Assembly: GCA_905250115.1 (NCBI GenBank)
Contig: CAJNOI010000104.1
Coordinates: 85,790 to 149,789 of the forward strand
Reading direction: 5' to 3'
From: Adineta steineri
Taxonomy: Eukaryota; Rotifera; Eurotatoria; Adinetida; Adinetidae
DNA length: 64,000 bases
Positions 1-12,746 of the stretch are shown in pieces. A model generated the notes under the pieces. It saw nothing but the letters and a program-made list of their open reading frames with translations, was not told the DNA's origin and did no database searches. A program made the position numbers and the translations under genes. Numbering within the stretch: the stretch's first letter is position 1; every line of letters begins with the position of its first letter.

Positions 1-64
1 TCAGCTTCTGTTTATCTATTCCTATATCGACGTGAAAATCTAAAAGTTCAAAAGCCACTTAAAG
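1..64 (+). CDS. Possible exon end of a gene lying off the left edge
   Basis: The first 64 bases are open in frame 1. They encode a short hydrophobic-then-basic peptide, with VYLFLYRRENL followed by a PLK motif, and run into a GTATGA donor-like site at base 65. The pattern of a membrane helix followed by basic residues and P-x-K is reminiscent of the loop after a late transmembrane helix of SLC7-type amino-acid transporters. That comparison is weak and I found no convincing downstream exon. It may be chance coding potential. Confidence 0.2.
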
Positions 65-1786
65 GTATGAACTATAGTCATAAACAAAATTTATATCATA
101 TCGATGAAAGTATAGTAATAAAAAAAAAACTTGATGAGTTTAAACTTTTAGTCTCATTCATTTTCTGATAAGAGATATGATCTATTATAGACGTTGTTGT
201 TTTTTTTTTCTTTCTCCGGTTCGTTTGCAACAAGCAACGATCGTTTATCATTCGTATATACAATTTCAGAGTGTGAACATTCAATCAACATTCATCGAGA
301 TATAAAAATGAATCCTTATATTTATAACTTTGCTCATTCAAGTACAAATAATATATTTCATGATTTGGTGAGTTTCTTTGACGTAATTTTTGAGTGAATA
401 ACACCTGCTGCTACCAAATGGACACTATTGCTTGATCACCCATTCGATTGAATTAGTCGTTTCGTTGATTAGAATGGCTGTCGTCCGTCATACGATGAAA
501 ATGCTTAATCATATTTTCTGTTCATTCCATTCGCCAGGGGGCAAACACTTGTGTCTGCTCTTCTTACTCTCGTGTATATACGAAATAATATTTCTTTCAA
601 GCCGTTACCTACTACTATCTGTTCTTTGTTAAGACTTAGTCTTTTCCTTTGTCGCTCATTAATCATGATCAATGTTCAATTAGGAATGTCTATTTTAATC
701 GTTCTTGTCTGTTTGATCAATGTTTATCATGATCCTGACATTTTACTATTTGTTTGTTTTTCCTCACTATAAACAAGAGTATATAGTATCTAGTGATCTT
801 AGATTCGTGAGTATACACATTGTTATGAATTCAAAAAACAAAAAAGAACGTGAGAAGAAGAGAAAGAAGAAGAAGAAGAAAAAAAAGTATATTAAAAGAA
901 AAGTTCAATAAGAAGAATACAGACAGATATCCGGACACGCGACAATTAGTGTTAGAATTGTCCTCGTCTACACACAACAATCGTATATAACAACTTTTTA
1001 GGTCAAAATCTGTTTCCGCTATAGATAGACTACATGCATAAACTGACCTGCCCCAAACAAATAGTCTATATGAACTTGATTTTGACGTCTTAGCTTTTAT
1101 CATAACTAATCCGATTAGCCTATTTCTTTTCAGATGATTATAAGATCATAGAAAACATAAACGACATGTCAATCTTCGCACTGACTCAGCTAGTAGTCAA
1201 TGAAAACAGGTCATCTTCCTTGTTCTACTAACAAGACTACTATCCATGTCTCGACATTCTTCATCAATCATTCGCTCTCTCGCTCCTTTTTTTTCTCTTT
1301 TCTTTAACATTTCGAGATTGTCCACTTTTTCTTTTCCTCTTCCTCTCCGATCACTCCGCACAATCTCGTCTGATTGACCCTGGCATAAGCTGATTGAGCA
1401 TATTGTGTCCTCATCGTTTTCTTTTATAGAGATTGACATATAAAGCATTACTCATAAGTTTCTAACTAATCGAAGACAGAGTAAGTTCTCTATATTTAAT
1501 CTCTTGATGACATAAGTTGAGTACTATTTTAAAAAGATTACGTGACAACATGGTGTATGTATTCGTTTTTCTAGTAATATATAATTAAAAATGTTCTTTT
1601 CGTTTATGTTTTATTATAGATTATAAAGAAAGAAAAAGTTGTATATGTTCTTGAAGAAAATGGACTTTTAATAGGCAACAACTGTGGTGTTTGAACAAGA
1701 GAGTAAAAGAACAAACATTTTTCTTTTCTTACTACTACTTCATCATTCATCAATCTTCCTAAATCAATGCAAGTAATTCTATATAG
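65..1786. other. Non-coding stretch upstream of the first membrane-protein gene
   Basis: There are no supported genes here. The sequence is AT-rich with purine runs (AAG/AGA tracts near 840-900) and pyrimidine runs (1260-1340). A short open piece with an ATG at 308 and a GTGAGT donor near 367 could be a 20-codon first exon spliced, in phase, to the acceptor at 1785-1786, but nothing independent supports it. Confidence 0.4.
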
Positions 1787-2919
1787 ATGATTACGACTTA
1801 TACATGTCAACGTTGTTTACAATTACCTCCACCTCCACCGATATTTTCTCTGGGTCCACCACCAAATATCTTATCTATTGATATTCGTTGTTCATCTCAT
1901 TTCTTATCATCATCATCATCGATACAACATAAAAAATTTACTTATTCATCATCATCATTGTCTGTATCTGTCGCTTTGGGATTTATGATTGTTTTACTTA
2001 TCTCAACAAGTACTATTCTTTTAATCAAGTAAATGACATTTTTGTCTATTCTCAATTCGATCATTAAAGTCTCTCAGGTGTCAAAATATGAGATTTTTCA
2101 TTTATTTAATGAACTAATTATAATCATGTATATATATATATATTCATTTGTTTCTCACAGTAGGATATAATAAGTCATGATTTCGTTTCTTTTTCTCTAT
2201 ACTGCATAGCACAGCATGTGTACTAGAATTATCAACTGGTAACAAAATATTGATCTAATTTTATTCGATATACATATATGCTAAATAAACATTAGAGATA
2301 TACACATTTGATAAAGATTTTGTTTTGAATTCATTTTTAAATATATCCTTTTTAGAAATCGAATGATCAAGCGACGGCAAGAACGTCAAAAAAGATATGA
2401 TGATAATTCTTCATCGCACAAGTTCAATGGACATAATCATCATCATCATCATCATCAAGATTGGACAGTAAGTTTTTACATGACATTGAATAGAAATTTA
2501 ACATGCAAGGATAATCGAATAGACAATTTATCAAATTTATAAATCAAAAATTCTATAGAATTAAAAAAAAAGATAGATGACCTTTTTTTCTTTATTTTTT
2601 TTAGAAATTCATTCCATTATTAAGCGATAGTTGTAGTAGTGAACATACATTAAGTACACCTCCAAGTGAATATCCTTGTGGTATTATTGAACCATTTTTA
2701 ACAAATGATATACATCATGAATATGAACAAATAAAATATGAACATTCATTGGATAAATATTGTCTTGTTTATTGTCGTCAATGTGCAAATTATCATCAAA
2801 CAAATTTAATTCAATCAAATTATCAACATCAATGTACATGTCATCTTCCAAATGATAAACATATATTTGAACTTCAACCAATGTTAAGAACAACAGATAA
2901 TGATGATTCAAATTCTTAG
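1787..2919 (+). CDS. Single-pass membrane protein, unrecognised family
   Basis: Three exons (1787-2028, 2356-2467, 2605-2919) join in phase to a protein of about 222 residues. A CxxC pair and a proline run (PPPPP) lie in the first 20 residues. A Ser-rich stretch precedes a hydrophobic helix at about residues 60-80 (VALGFMIVLLISTSTILLI). A basic RRQERQKR segment and a run of seven His follow. The C-terminal third carries several CxxC pairs. The positive charge after the helix suggests that the C-terminus is cytosolic. The first exon starts directly after an AG acceptor-like site, so the true start may lie in an upstream exon that adds a signal peptide. I do not recognise the family. The Cys/Pro-rich head with one helix loosely recalls adaptor-like single-pass proteins of the Shisa/VOPP kind, but no motif proves that. 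Confidence 0.6.
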
Positions 2920-3202
2920 AATTTTTTTCTTTGTTTTAACCCTGTGATTATTTATTTGTTGTTGTATATGTAATCATATGCTGTGTTGTTTTGTTTTGCT
3001 TTCCTTCTCCTGTTTTGACAATTATTTTCAAAAAAAAAAACAAAATCGATCGAAATGAGAATTATAGAAATTAACCGTCTACATTCATGGACAATAAATT
3101 ATATAAACGAAGACAGTTTTATTTTGACAAAAAAGAGCATCACTCGAAATTTATTCCAGCTCTTAGTTTTATCTTGAAATTAGATATTCTCAAACGTACA
3201 GG

Positions 3203-3423
3203 CAGGAATGGCGCGGGTCAACCAACGTTGGGGGGAGGAGGTGTAGCAAAATTTTTTGGATTAAAAAGATGAATTTTGCGATTTTTTGAAGGATGTAGCA
3301 TCATATTTGGTGAAAAATCTAAGAAGATTTGCCGATTTTGTTGAGTAGGGAACAGAAATTTTCCAAGATTAGAGGGGGGAGAGGGTATTACACCCCCGAT
3401 ACCCCCTGGTCGCGTCACCTCTG
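3203..3423. mobile_element. hAT-like MITE (221 bp)
   Basis: The element is flanked by an exact 8-bp direct repeat CGTACAGG (3195-3202 and 3424-3431), the target-site length of hAT elements. Its ends are imperfect inverted repeats: CAGGAATGGCGCGGG on the left, and CAGAGGTGACGCGACC when the right end is read in reverse. G-rich runs lie just inside each end. There is no coding capacity. CAG-starting termini with 8-bp duplications are typical of non-autonomous hAT elements. The rest of the interval between genes (2920-3731) holds no other feature I can support. Confidence 0.65.
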
Positions 3424-3731
3424 CGTACAGGACTTCGTTTATTATAATTTCAATGAAAAATGCAACTAAGATTCTTAGTCTTGATGTTCATAAGAACCTC
3501 CGCAATCCTTTGTTTCGTAAAAAAATTATTTATTCGTCAAAGTTGTCTCTTAAAACATTATGTAATTTTATATGGAATGAATTTGAATCGTAGGATTGAT
3601 GTTGAGTGACATCTATATTACTGTTCGATTTGATAGTTTCTTATTGACCAATACTAGATCAAGTTATTCAATAATAAAAGAATGATTTTTGTCTTGTAAT
3701 TCTTTCATTTCCTATTAAAAAACTTACCGAT

Positions 3732-6700
3732 ATGGGTGAACCAAGTCATCGGTCAATTGAAATACCATTACATTCCGGTGATGAAGTATGTTTATTTTAA
3801 TTTAATTTGATTTTTTTCTAAGAATTTATTATAGGTTATTGAAGTAAGTCTTGATCAATTACCCGATGGTCAAGAAGTTCTTGCTATTCTTCAACAAGAA
3901 AATTGTCCCTTACATATATGGGTTACACTTGCTGTAAGTTCTTCATTGTCTTTTCTTCTTCTAAATATAATAAAATATTTTCTTTCTTAGTTGGAATATT
4001 ATCGTCAAGATAAAGAAAAAGATTTTGTTGAAATTCTTAAATCAGCATGTAATGAAATCAATAATCAACGACAACAACCACAAACATCTGGTCAACGTGC
4101 ACAAGAAAATGATCAAATGCGTTGTTTAGATACATTAGCTGCTTATTATGTTAAACGTGGTCATCGAGAAAAAGCGAAAGATAAAAAACGTGAATATTTT
4201 ACTCAAGCAACATTACTATATACACATGCTGATAAAATTCTTATGTATGATCTTAATCATTTACTTGGTCGAGCTTATATATGTTTACTCGAAGGTGATA
4301 AAATGGATCAAGCTGAACAACAATTTAATTTCGTTCTTAATCAAATGCAAAATAATATTCCGGCATTACTTGGTCGTGCTTGTATTGCATTTAATAAAAA
4401 AGATTATCGTCAAGCATTAAATTTATATAAACGTGCTTTAAAATATTCACCAGAAAATTCAGCTGGTATTCGTGTTGGTTTAGCAAATGCATTTGCTAAA
4501 TTAAATAAACTTGAAAAAGCTGAGTAAGAAAGCAAAAAACGAAAAAGAATTTATTTAATATTTCATACTTTTTAATTAATAGATTATCATTTAATCGTGC
4601 AATTGAAATTGATTCGAAATGTGTTGGTGCATTAGTTGGTTTAGCTATACTTGAATTAAATATGAAAACACCTGATTCAATTAAACATGGAGTTATTAAA
4701 CTTTCTCGAGCCTATCAACATGATCCACAAAATCCAATGGTTTTAAATCATTTAGCTAATCATTTCTTTTTTAAAAAAGATTATCAACGTGTTCGTCAAT
4801 TAGCCATGCATGCATTAAATTATACAGAAAATGAAGCAATGCGTGCTGAAAGTTGTTATCATTTAGCTCGAGCTTATCATGCTGAACGTGATTATGAAGA
4901 AGCATTTCGTTATTATTATCAAGCAACACATTTAGCACCAGAAAAATTTGTTTTACCATTATTTGGTCTGGGACAAATGTATTTACAACGTGAAGATACA
5001 ACAAATGCAAGTGATTGTTTTGAAAAAATCTTAAAAATTCATCCAAATGATCATGAATCAATGAAAATCTTAGCTAGTATTTATGCTGAATCAAATGATC
5101 TTGATAAACGAGATAAAGCAAAAGAATTTTTAAAAAAAGTTACACTACATGATACACATGATATTGATTCATGGATACAATTAGCTGAAATTCTTGAAGG
5201 TGTTGATTTACAAGGTTCATTAGATGCTTATATGACTGCATCAAGATTAATTCGTGAATTTCATGGCAAAGATACTCCAATGGAAATGTTAAATAATATG
5301 GGTTCATTACATTATCGTTTGAATAATAATGAAGAAAGTCGAAAATGTTTTGAAAAAGGTATTTCATATGCTGAACAAGCTCGTGAAGTTGAACCAGCCT
5401 ATGCAAATTCAATTCTTGTTACAATGAGATATAATTTAGCACGTGTATGTGAAGCATCATTTGAATTTGATAAAGCTGAAACATTATATAAGGAAATTTT
5501 ACGTGAACATCCAAAATATGTTGATTGTGTACTTCGTTTGGGTTGTATGGCACGTGATCGTGGACAAATTTATAGTGCATCAGATTGGTTTAAAGATGCA
5601 CTTGAAATTAATCATAATTCACCAGATGCATGGACTATGATTGGTAATTTACATGCTGCAAAACAAGAATGGCGACCGGGACAAAAGAAATTTGAAAGAA
5701 TTTTACATAATCCATCAACAGCAAATGATTCTTATGCTTTAATTTCATTAGGAAATATTTGGTTACAAACATTATATATGCCTACACGAGATAAAGAACG
5801 AGTAAGATTTTGTTTAAAAAATACTTTAGTAATAAATCTTATTTATGATTTAGGAAAAACGTCATCAAGCTCGTGCTCTTCAAGTCTATAAAGTAGTTCT
5901 TAAAAATGATAATCGTAATATTTGGGCTGCCAATGGTGTTGGCTGTGTTTTAGCACATAAAGGTTATTTAAATGAAGCTCGTGATATTTTTGCACAAGTA
6001 CGTGAAGCAACTGCTGATATGGCCGATGTTTGGCTTAATATCGCACATATTTATGTTGAACAAAAACAATATATACCAGCTGTACAAATGTATGAAAATT
6101 GTTTAAAAAAATTTTATAAATATAATAATGTCGAAGTTTTAACATATTTGGCACGTGCACTTGTTAAAGGTAATCGTTTACATGAAGCTCATAATGCTTT
6201 ATTAAATGCTCGACGTGTTGCACCACATGATCTTACATTAATGTTTAATGTTGCATTAGTTCAACAGAAATTAGCACAAGAAATTTTAAAAGATGAAAAT
6301 TCAACATTAACTTCTGTTCTTAAAGCAATTGATCAACTTCGAATTGCTCAAAAGTAAAAAAATACCAAAAAAACAAAGAAGAAAATAAATTTTTCTTTTT
6401 AAGGACATTTACATGGCTTGGTGAACATGGTGATCCACATCGTCTTGATTTAAGTCAAGCAGCACAAGAAGCACAACAATGTTCAGATTTATTATCTCAA
6501 TCAACTTATCATGAAATTCGTGCACGTAAAAAAGATGAAGAAGAACAACTTGTACGACGAAAACAAGATGAAGAAAGAAGAAAATTACGTGAAAAACAAG
6601 TTCAAGAAGAAGTAAAATTTTTATTTTTATGAAAAATTATTTTTATATATGATTTCGGCTTGTTTTTCTCAGGAAGAACGACGTCGACTAGAAGATGAAC

Positions 6701-7754
6701 GTCGGCGAATGGAACGAGAAAAACGACAAGAATTTGTTGAACGTACAAAAAATCTATTAACAGCTGCTGAATCAGAAGGAACATCAGGAAAAGGTCAACG
6801 ATCAACTGGTGGTGGATCAAGAAAAGTACGTTCATTATGTATTTTCTTACTACTATTGATTTCTTTTTTATTAATATAGAGACCTAAACATGAAGGAGAA
6901 GAAGAATTTATTAATGACACAACTGATCTCATACCTAATACGGAAAAACAACAGAAAAAACGAGTAAGAAAATCGAATGACAATGATGATAAACGTGATA
7001 GAAAATCGTCGAAGTATGTTTTTGTTAATTTTACCTTTTAAAATACAAAAAAAGATAAATTTCTTTGTTTATTGAATAGGAAACGAAAAGTTACTGTTAG
7101 AAGTGAGAGTGATAATGAAAATGATGAAACAATCAAACGTAAAAAGAAATCCGGTGGTCATAAAAAACGATCAAGTAGAATGACAACAAATGATGATGAA
7201 GTATCACAAGATAATGAAGAACAATTATCGGAAGTTGAACAAGATGATAATGCAAGTGATGAAGAAGAGAAATCGAAACGAAAATCAGTATCGAAAAAAC
7301 CAGTAAATATAAATTGTTATTTTTTTTTATTTATTTTATTCTAAATCTTTAGACACATCGATCAAAACGTCCATCGAAAACATCTCATCGACAATCTGAA
7401 CCATCTGGTCGTTATAAATCGAAAGCAACGATTTCAAGTAGCGATGATGAATCAGATAATGAACCATCACGACCAACAATTCAATCAGCTGATGATCAAG
7501 AAGAAGAAGAAGAAGAAGAAGAAGAAGAAGAAGAAGATGAAGTGGAAAAAGCAGAAGTAGCACGAGATGAAGATAATAATGGAGGGTATGTATATATATA
7601 ATGACCATTTCAAAATTGAGTTTTATTTTTATTTAGATCACCAGCTGCCGAAGATGAACAAGAAGAAGAAGAACAGGAGGAAGAAGACGAAGCAGCTGAA
7701 GATAATGAACAAGAACAAGCACCTGAAGATTTAGTTGTTAGTGATGAAGATTAA
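3732..7754 (+). CDS. CTR9: CTR9, PAF1-complex TPR subunit
   Basis: Eleven exons join in frame (3732-3785, 3835-3933, 3991-4523, 4583-5801, 5854-6353, 6404-6611, 6673-6825, 6880-7013, 7080-7302, 7353-7585, 7637-7754) to about 1157 residues, close to the 1173 of human CTR9. The N-terminus ([20 protein letters not shown]) and long TPR blocks such as [17 protein letters not shown] and [15 protein letters not shown] match the family almost word for word. After the TPR array come a charged coiled coil rich in EERRR/EKR (about residues 800-880) and a Lys/Ser/Glu-rich acidic tail with SSSDDES. CTR9 is the TPR scaffold of the nuclear PAF1 complex, which travels with RNA polymerase II and supports H2B ubiquitination and H3K4/K36 methylation. 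The DMAP1 start lies only 155 bp downstream. Confidence 0.97.
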
Positions 7755-7909
7755 TAATTATTTCTATAGAAATACAAAACACACTAGCTATTATTTGTTT
7801 GATGTACATTTTTCTTTTCAAATTTAAAGACAATATATTGAGTTTAACAAGCACTCATTTCTCTTTTTGATATGTTTCAGATAAAATTAAATAGAATTTT
7901 TTCTTCATT

Positions 7910-10815
7910 ATGGCAAATGCAGATGTTCTCGATATACTTTCTGATACTTTAACACCAACAAATCGTGGATCTGCAAATAAAGATGAAATTATTCGTGAAA
8001 AAGTATTCATCGTCTTTATCAAAAAAATTCAATATTTACTTTTTTCTTGTTTATAGAAAAAAGGCCCAAAAAAAAGTATTCGTCGTCCAGAAGGTATGAA
8101 ACGTGAAGTATGGAGTTTAATTGCACCTGATGATCGGTAAATTACAATAGATTTTCTTAATAATCATATATTTATTGATTATATATATATGTAGTGAAAG
8201 TGTTCCAATAGTTCCAACAGATACAAAATCTGGTGGAAATTCTTATGCTAGATGGATAAAACATTCTGCAATGAAAGTTCGTCCATGGCAATGGACTCCA
8301 TTTAATAATTCAGCTCGTGGTTCTAATGATACATTTATTCTCTATCATTGGCAACATAAAACAGATCCGAATGATCCTCAACAAGAATATGCATTCGCAA
8401 AATTTAATAAAGTAAAAAACAAAACAAAATTTATTTTTATGAATATTTTATTTTAATTCTAATTAGCATGTTGATGTTCTTACGTATACAGACAATGAAT
8501 ATGAACAATATTTACAAGATAAAGATTGGACACGAACAGAAACTGATGTTTTATTTGAATTATGTCGAAAATTTGAATTGAAGTTTTTAATTATACATGA
8601 TCGTTGGAATAATATTTTATATCCTGATAGATCAGTTGAAGATTTAAAAGAAAGATATTATACAATATGTACAACTCTTGACTATGCACGAACAAAACGT
8701 CATACAGATAAATATAATTTTGATGCAGCTCATGAACGTCGACGTAAAGAACAATTAAATAAATTATTAAGTCGTACAAAAGCTGAAGTAAGACATTTTA
8801 GGTTATTTTTTCTAAACGTGTCCTTGTCTTACTGTAATTTTCTCATGAATTTAAATGAGTAATGTTATTCAGAAAAGTTCGCTTGTTACTCGTTTTTAAT
8901 TTTACTAATGTAGTATAATTAGTCATCCTTACATTTTATTCTAGGAAGAAGAAGAATTATATTTAATGAATGAATTAAAACGTATTGAAAATGAACGTAA
9001 AGAACGTGAACGTATTATTTCGCATGATGTTCAAAAATTTGTTCAACAACAAGATCCAGGGATTATAACTACTACTACAACAACAGCAACAACTCCAATA
9101 CAACGTACAGTTTCATCATCATCAAGACGATCGTCAATTAATCAAGATTATCTTCAACGTCTTAATAGTTCATCGAATCGAACACCAACAACACAACGAA
9201 CTGTAAGAATGAAAAAAAAATAAATCATAGAAATAATACATATTCTATTTATTTTAGACTACATTTGAACCACCAGCTGGTATTAAATTTCCTGAATTTA
9301 AACGTCCCGGTGTTTTTCTACGTAGTCAACGTGTAAGTTTTTCTTGAAATTTTCATAGAAACATTACGATTTATTCTATACAGATGATATTACCAACATC
9401 AATACCAAATAAAAAATTAGCAGTTATTGATCAAGTTCTTAAACAATGTCAATTAGGTAACGAATATTATGTTTTATAATTCATAGAAATAAACATGTTT
9501 GTTTTTATTATAGAACGAAATCCAATGGCATGCGAAGAAATAGTTGATGAATTTAATGATTTACGTTCTGATATTGTTCTTTTATTTGATCTTAAAAATG
9601 CTCTTAATTCAGCTGAATATGAATTACAAACATCATTACATCGTCTAAAAAGTGAAAATGGACCGACAAATGTTGCATTATCATCAACACAACCGTTAAG
9701 TGCTAGTAGTACTTCATCAAATGATAATTCAAAAACAGTAAAGAATATATTTTGAAATCAATTAATTAATCTTATCGTTTGTTTTCTTCTTTTTCTTAGC
9801 AGTTTGATTTCTTATTATCACAACCAAGTACACCAATTGATAATGTTACATCACCTCGATTATCAGATTCCTTTGAACCATCGAATAATGTTCGTTCAAG
9901 TACTAGTGTAAGATTTGTTTGGATAGTAACATATTAGAATTCTTATCAGTCATTTATTCATATATTGACTCTAAATAAATAGAAGAGTGATGCGAGACTA
10001 GATCTATTAATATGATAAGATTTTAGATAGATTTTCCATTTTGATGTTCCATCAGATGCTGCTTTAAATACTAAAAACTAATCATGTTCAATTTACATCT
10101 TTTGATTCCTTGTGTTTTTTAGAGACAGAACAGGAAAAAAATAACTGAGATCCACATCTCCTGAAAATTTCGACATCAGAATTAAGGAGGAAGTCTTTTA
10201 AAAATTCGTGTGTCAACCCATACATATATATTTCGTTATTGAGTTTTTTCGTAGGAAAGCCATAAAGTCGTGTAAACACACGGAATCGAGAAAAGCTGTG
10301 ATTATAAATCGTTATAACGAGTAAAAATGTTGATCGCAATAGAAATTAGAAGTCCGGTGGGGTTCTATTCTTCAGATGATTGATTCTAATAGGTAGAATT
10401 TAGTAAAAATAAGATAAATCGATCAGTGAGAACTCTGTCCTACATTCTTTAAAAATGATTTCTTACCAAATTAATTTAAATTTTCTCTATTTATTCATCC
10501 TAAAAACAGATCAAACACATTAGCCAATGCTAAGATTCCTTTGAAAGCGTATTTTATTATTTAATGTCTTAAATTCTTTCTCATATAATATACGAAACGT
10601 GGAGGATTGTATTTTATTTACCGAGCGTATCAACAAGAAAGAAAGAATTCGAAATTTGATCTAAACCTTTTACTCAATAACTGATTGGAAGTTAATATGT
10701 ATTCATGATGAATCATTGTTTATTACGTGTTTTTTTTTCTTATTTTTAGGAAAGAAAACGTCGTGCATTGTCCTCACAAACATCAACTTTAAAAAAGCGT
10801 GACAGACAAACATAA
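7910..10815 (+). CDS. DMAP1: DMAP1, SWR1/NuA4 chromatin-complex subunit
   Basis: Ten exons (7910-8002, 8057-8136, 8195-8411, 8467-8787, 8945-9202, 9258-9332, 9384-9456, 9514-9737, 9800-9907, 10750-10815) give about 504 residues. Human DMAP1 has 467. Family landmarks are KVRPWQWTPF, EYAFAKFNK, the SANT/Myb-like block with RSVEDLKERYYTIC, FDAAHERRRKEQL, and in the C-terminal half GIKFPEFKRPGVFLRSQR and EFNDLRSDIVLLF. The tail is Lys/Arg-rich (ERKRRALSSQ). DMAP1 is a shared subunit of the TIP60/NuA4 acetyltransferase and SRCAP/SWR1 H2A.Z-loading complexes and binds DNMT1 in vertebrates. The last intron (9908-10749, 842 bp) is far longer than the others. A splice-acceptor-like TTTCAG sits 30 bp before the start. 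Confidence 0.96.
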
Positions 10816-10993
10816 CATAATATGTATGTTTTTCTTTGTCGAATGTTTCATGCATAGACGCGCATATTTTTGATTTTTGAATAGATATTATTCGTCCTTG
10901 TTATTTTTTTTTCTCGTCATCTTCTTCTGTTAATTAAATCATGACTTGTAAATAATGACTTGTCATATCATGTATTCATTTTGTAGATAAAAT

Positions 10994-11854
10994 ATGAAAA
11001 TTATTTTCAAAGTACTTTTTTTTACTTCCATAATTTATTTTTCTTATGCTCGATATCTGGGTTCATGGAGCACTACAACGGATAAATCACTTGTAAACGA
11101 ATGTTTAAAGAAATCTCTTCGTCGTATAAGTGCTATGCAAAATAATGAAATTTCAGAAACACAAGTATCGAATATCGTTAGTAGAACACAATTAGTTAAC
11201 GGACTTAATATTGAATTATATTTCAATATCGGACAACAAAAATGGAAATGTACTTTTTATAAACCACTTGTTGAAACACTTGGTATACAATATAACAAAT
11301 GTGTTGAGACTGATGATGAAGTTCCATCGGAAGAAAGTTCAAACAAACAATCACTTTCAGAAAATAATAATGCTGTTGATGGTGCTAAAGAAGACGATGC
11401 TGATGAGGAAGCGAGAATTGACAAACTTAGTCAACAAAAACAAAATCAAAACAATGAACAAGAGCCGGAACACAATAATAGAGAAAATAATGGTGAAGAA
11501 CACGATGATGAAGAAGACATGAATAACGAACCGGATAATAATGATAACAAAAAAGATGCCGAGAACAATGAACAAGACTCAAAATCGAATGTAAATAAGA
11601 ACGTAGGAGAACATGATGACGATGAAGAAGAAGAAGCAGCCGAGAACAATGAGCAAGACTCAAAATCGAATGTAGATAAGAACGAAGAAGAACATGATGA
11701 TGAAGAAGATTTCAATAAAGAATTTAAAACTAATAATGCTGAAAAAAATCAACCAAATAGCGAACAAGACATGAATAATAATAATGATGGAGATAATGCA
11801 GAAGTGCCTGTTAAAAATACGAATAACGACGATGATGATAATAACGAATAGAAA
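10994..11854 (+). CDS. Secreted cystatin-like protein with acidic Asn/Asp/Glu-rich tail
   Basis: This is a single exon of 285 residues. A signal peptide (KIIFKVLFFTSIIYFSYA) is followed by a domain of about 85 residues with cystatin features: a GSW near the mature N-terminus, an alpha-helix region, QLVNG fitting the QxVxG protease-binding loop (about residues 73-77), and a later Cys pair (KWKCTF, YNKCVE) that could form a disulfide. From about residue 100 to the end the protein is low-complexity and acidic, with two near-identical copies of an ENNEQDSKSNV unit (translated around 11560-11690). Cystatins inhibit papain-type cysteine proteases. The PW loop of the second hairpin is not evident. 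An AG acceptor-like site lies 7 bp upstream of the start, and the gene follows DMAP1 by 178 bp. Confidence 0.7.
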
Positions 11855-12746
11855 CAGGAAGCAGAGGTCTGACAGAAAAGATAATAATCATATAATATAT
11901 CAGTAGTGATATTTATCAATATCAGTTTTTTTGTTTGTTTTTTTTATTATTGTTATATGTGATCTTATGATTAAGATTGGGGCTTTTTTCTACAAATACT
12001 CTTATATTTACACTTGTTTTTAATTTATATATGACAATGATAACTGTAATATAATTTTCTTTTATGTAGTTTTTATTTGAATTTTTAATTAATAAAGAAA
12101 CTCATCAATAATAAAAAATGAACCTTGATAATAAAGGTTACAAAATTGTAAAAATATCTATTAAAAGGTTAAATAATCATTGATTGTTATATAGAAGATG
12201 TTGACAGTTAGTGTCAAAAAATGATGGGTGATGTTTATAATATAAATTATTTCTATATCATATTTATTTTACCATTTGAGTAATCGACCGTGATTAGGTA
12301 TGTACACAAACTATGAAAGACGTTTGTAAATATAGTCATAAAGTTACTCGATTCTTATTATCATGTATTTCTATATGAAGATTATTTAAGTAGATCCACT
12401 CTAACACTATGTAATAATAATAATAATTATCTTGTCGAATAAAAACACCTTATAAAATGAAATAGGAGATTCATTCGATGATTTTAATCATATTCTACTT
12501 CGCCTACACATACAATTATAGTTGCAATATGCATGTCATTTTTTTCTTAGTAATGGTATTCCCTTCGGGAAAGAAAAAAAAGCGATATAGAGACTGACAG
12601 ACAAACTAACTATCTTTTTTTTTCTCTCTTCCTTTTTGTTGTCACCATGTTGTATGATCTTGCCATTAGTTATGTCCTTCTAAGATCCACCAGAATGCCA
12701 AAAAAACAACTGATCATTCAATGACATACGCGCCAAACATTATACA
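11855..12746. other. Intergenic stretch
   Basis: This AT-rich stretch of about 890 bp probably contains the 3' untranslated region of the acidic secreted protein (AATAAAG-like sequence near 12090). A short TTCCCTTCGGGAA palindrome sits near 12560 and pyrimidine tracts lie around 12610-12640, before the next start. No gene is supported here. Confidence 0.5.

Noticed and set aside
308-367. 20-codon ATG exon with a GTGAGT donor that could join the membrane-protein gene at 1787
   Set aside because: The phase fits, but the intron would be about 1.4 kb, far longer than typical here, and the encoded peptide shows no signal sequence. Left as a possibility only.
831-1103. Minus-strand ORF of 90 codons ending in Phe/Leu runs
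   Set aside because: Its length comes from the AAG/AAAG-rich tract on the other strand, so it is a composition artefact.
7500-7560. Run of Glu codons (GAA repeats) as a microsatellite
   Set aside because: It lies inside the acidic tail of CTR9, where Glu/Asp runs are normal for the family, so it is not reported as a separate repeat.
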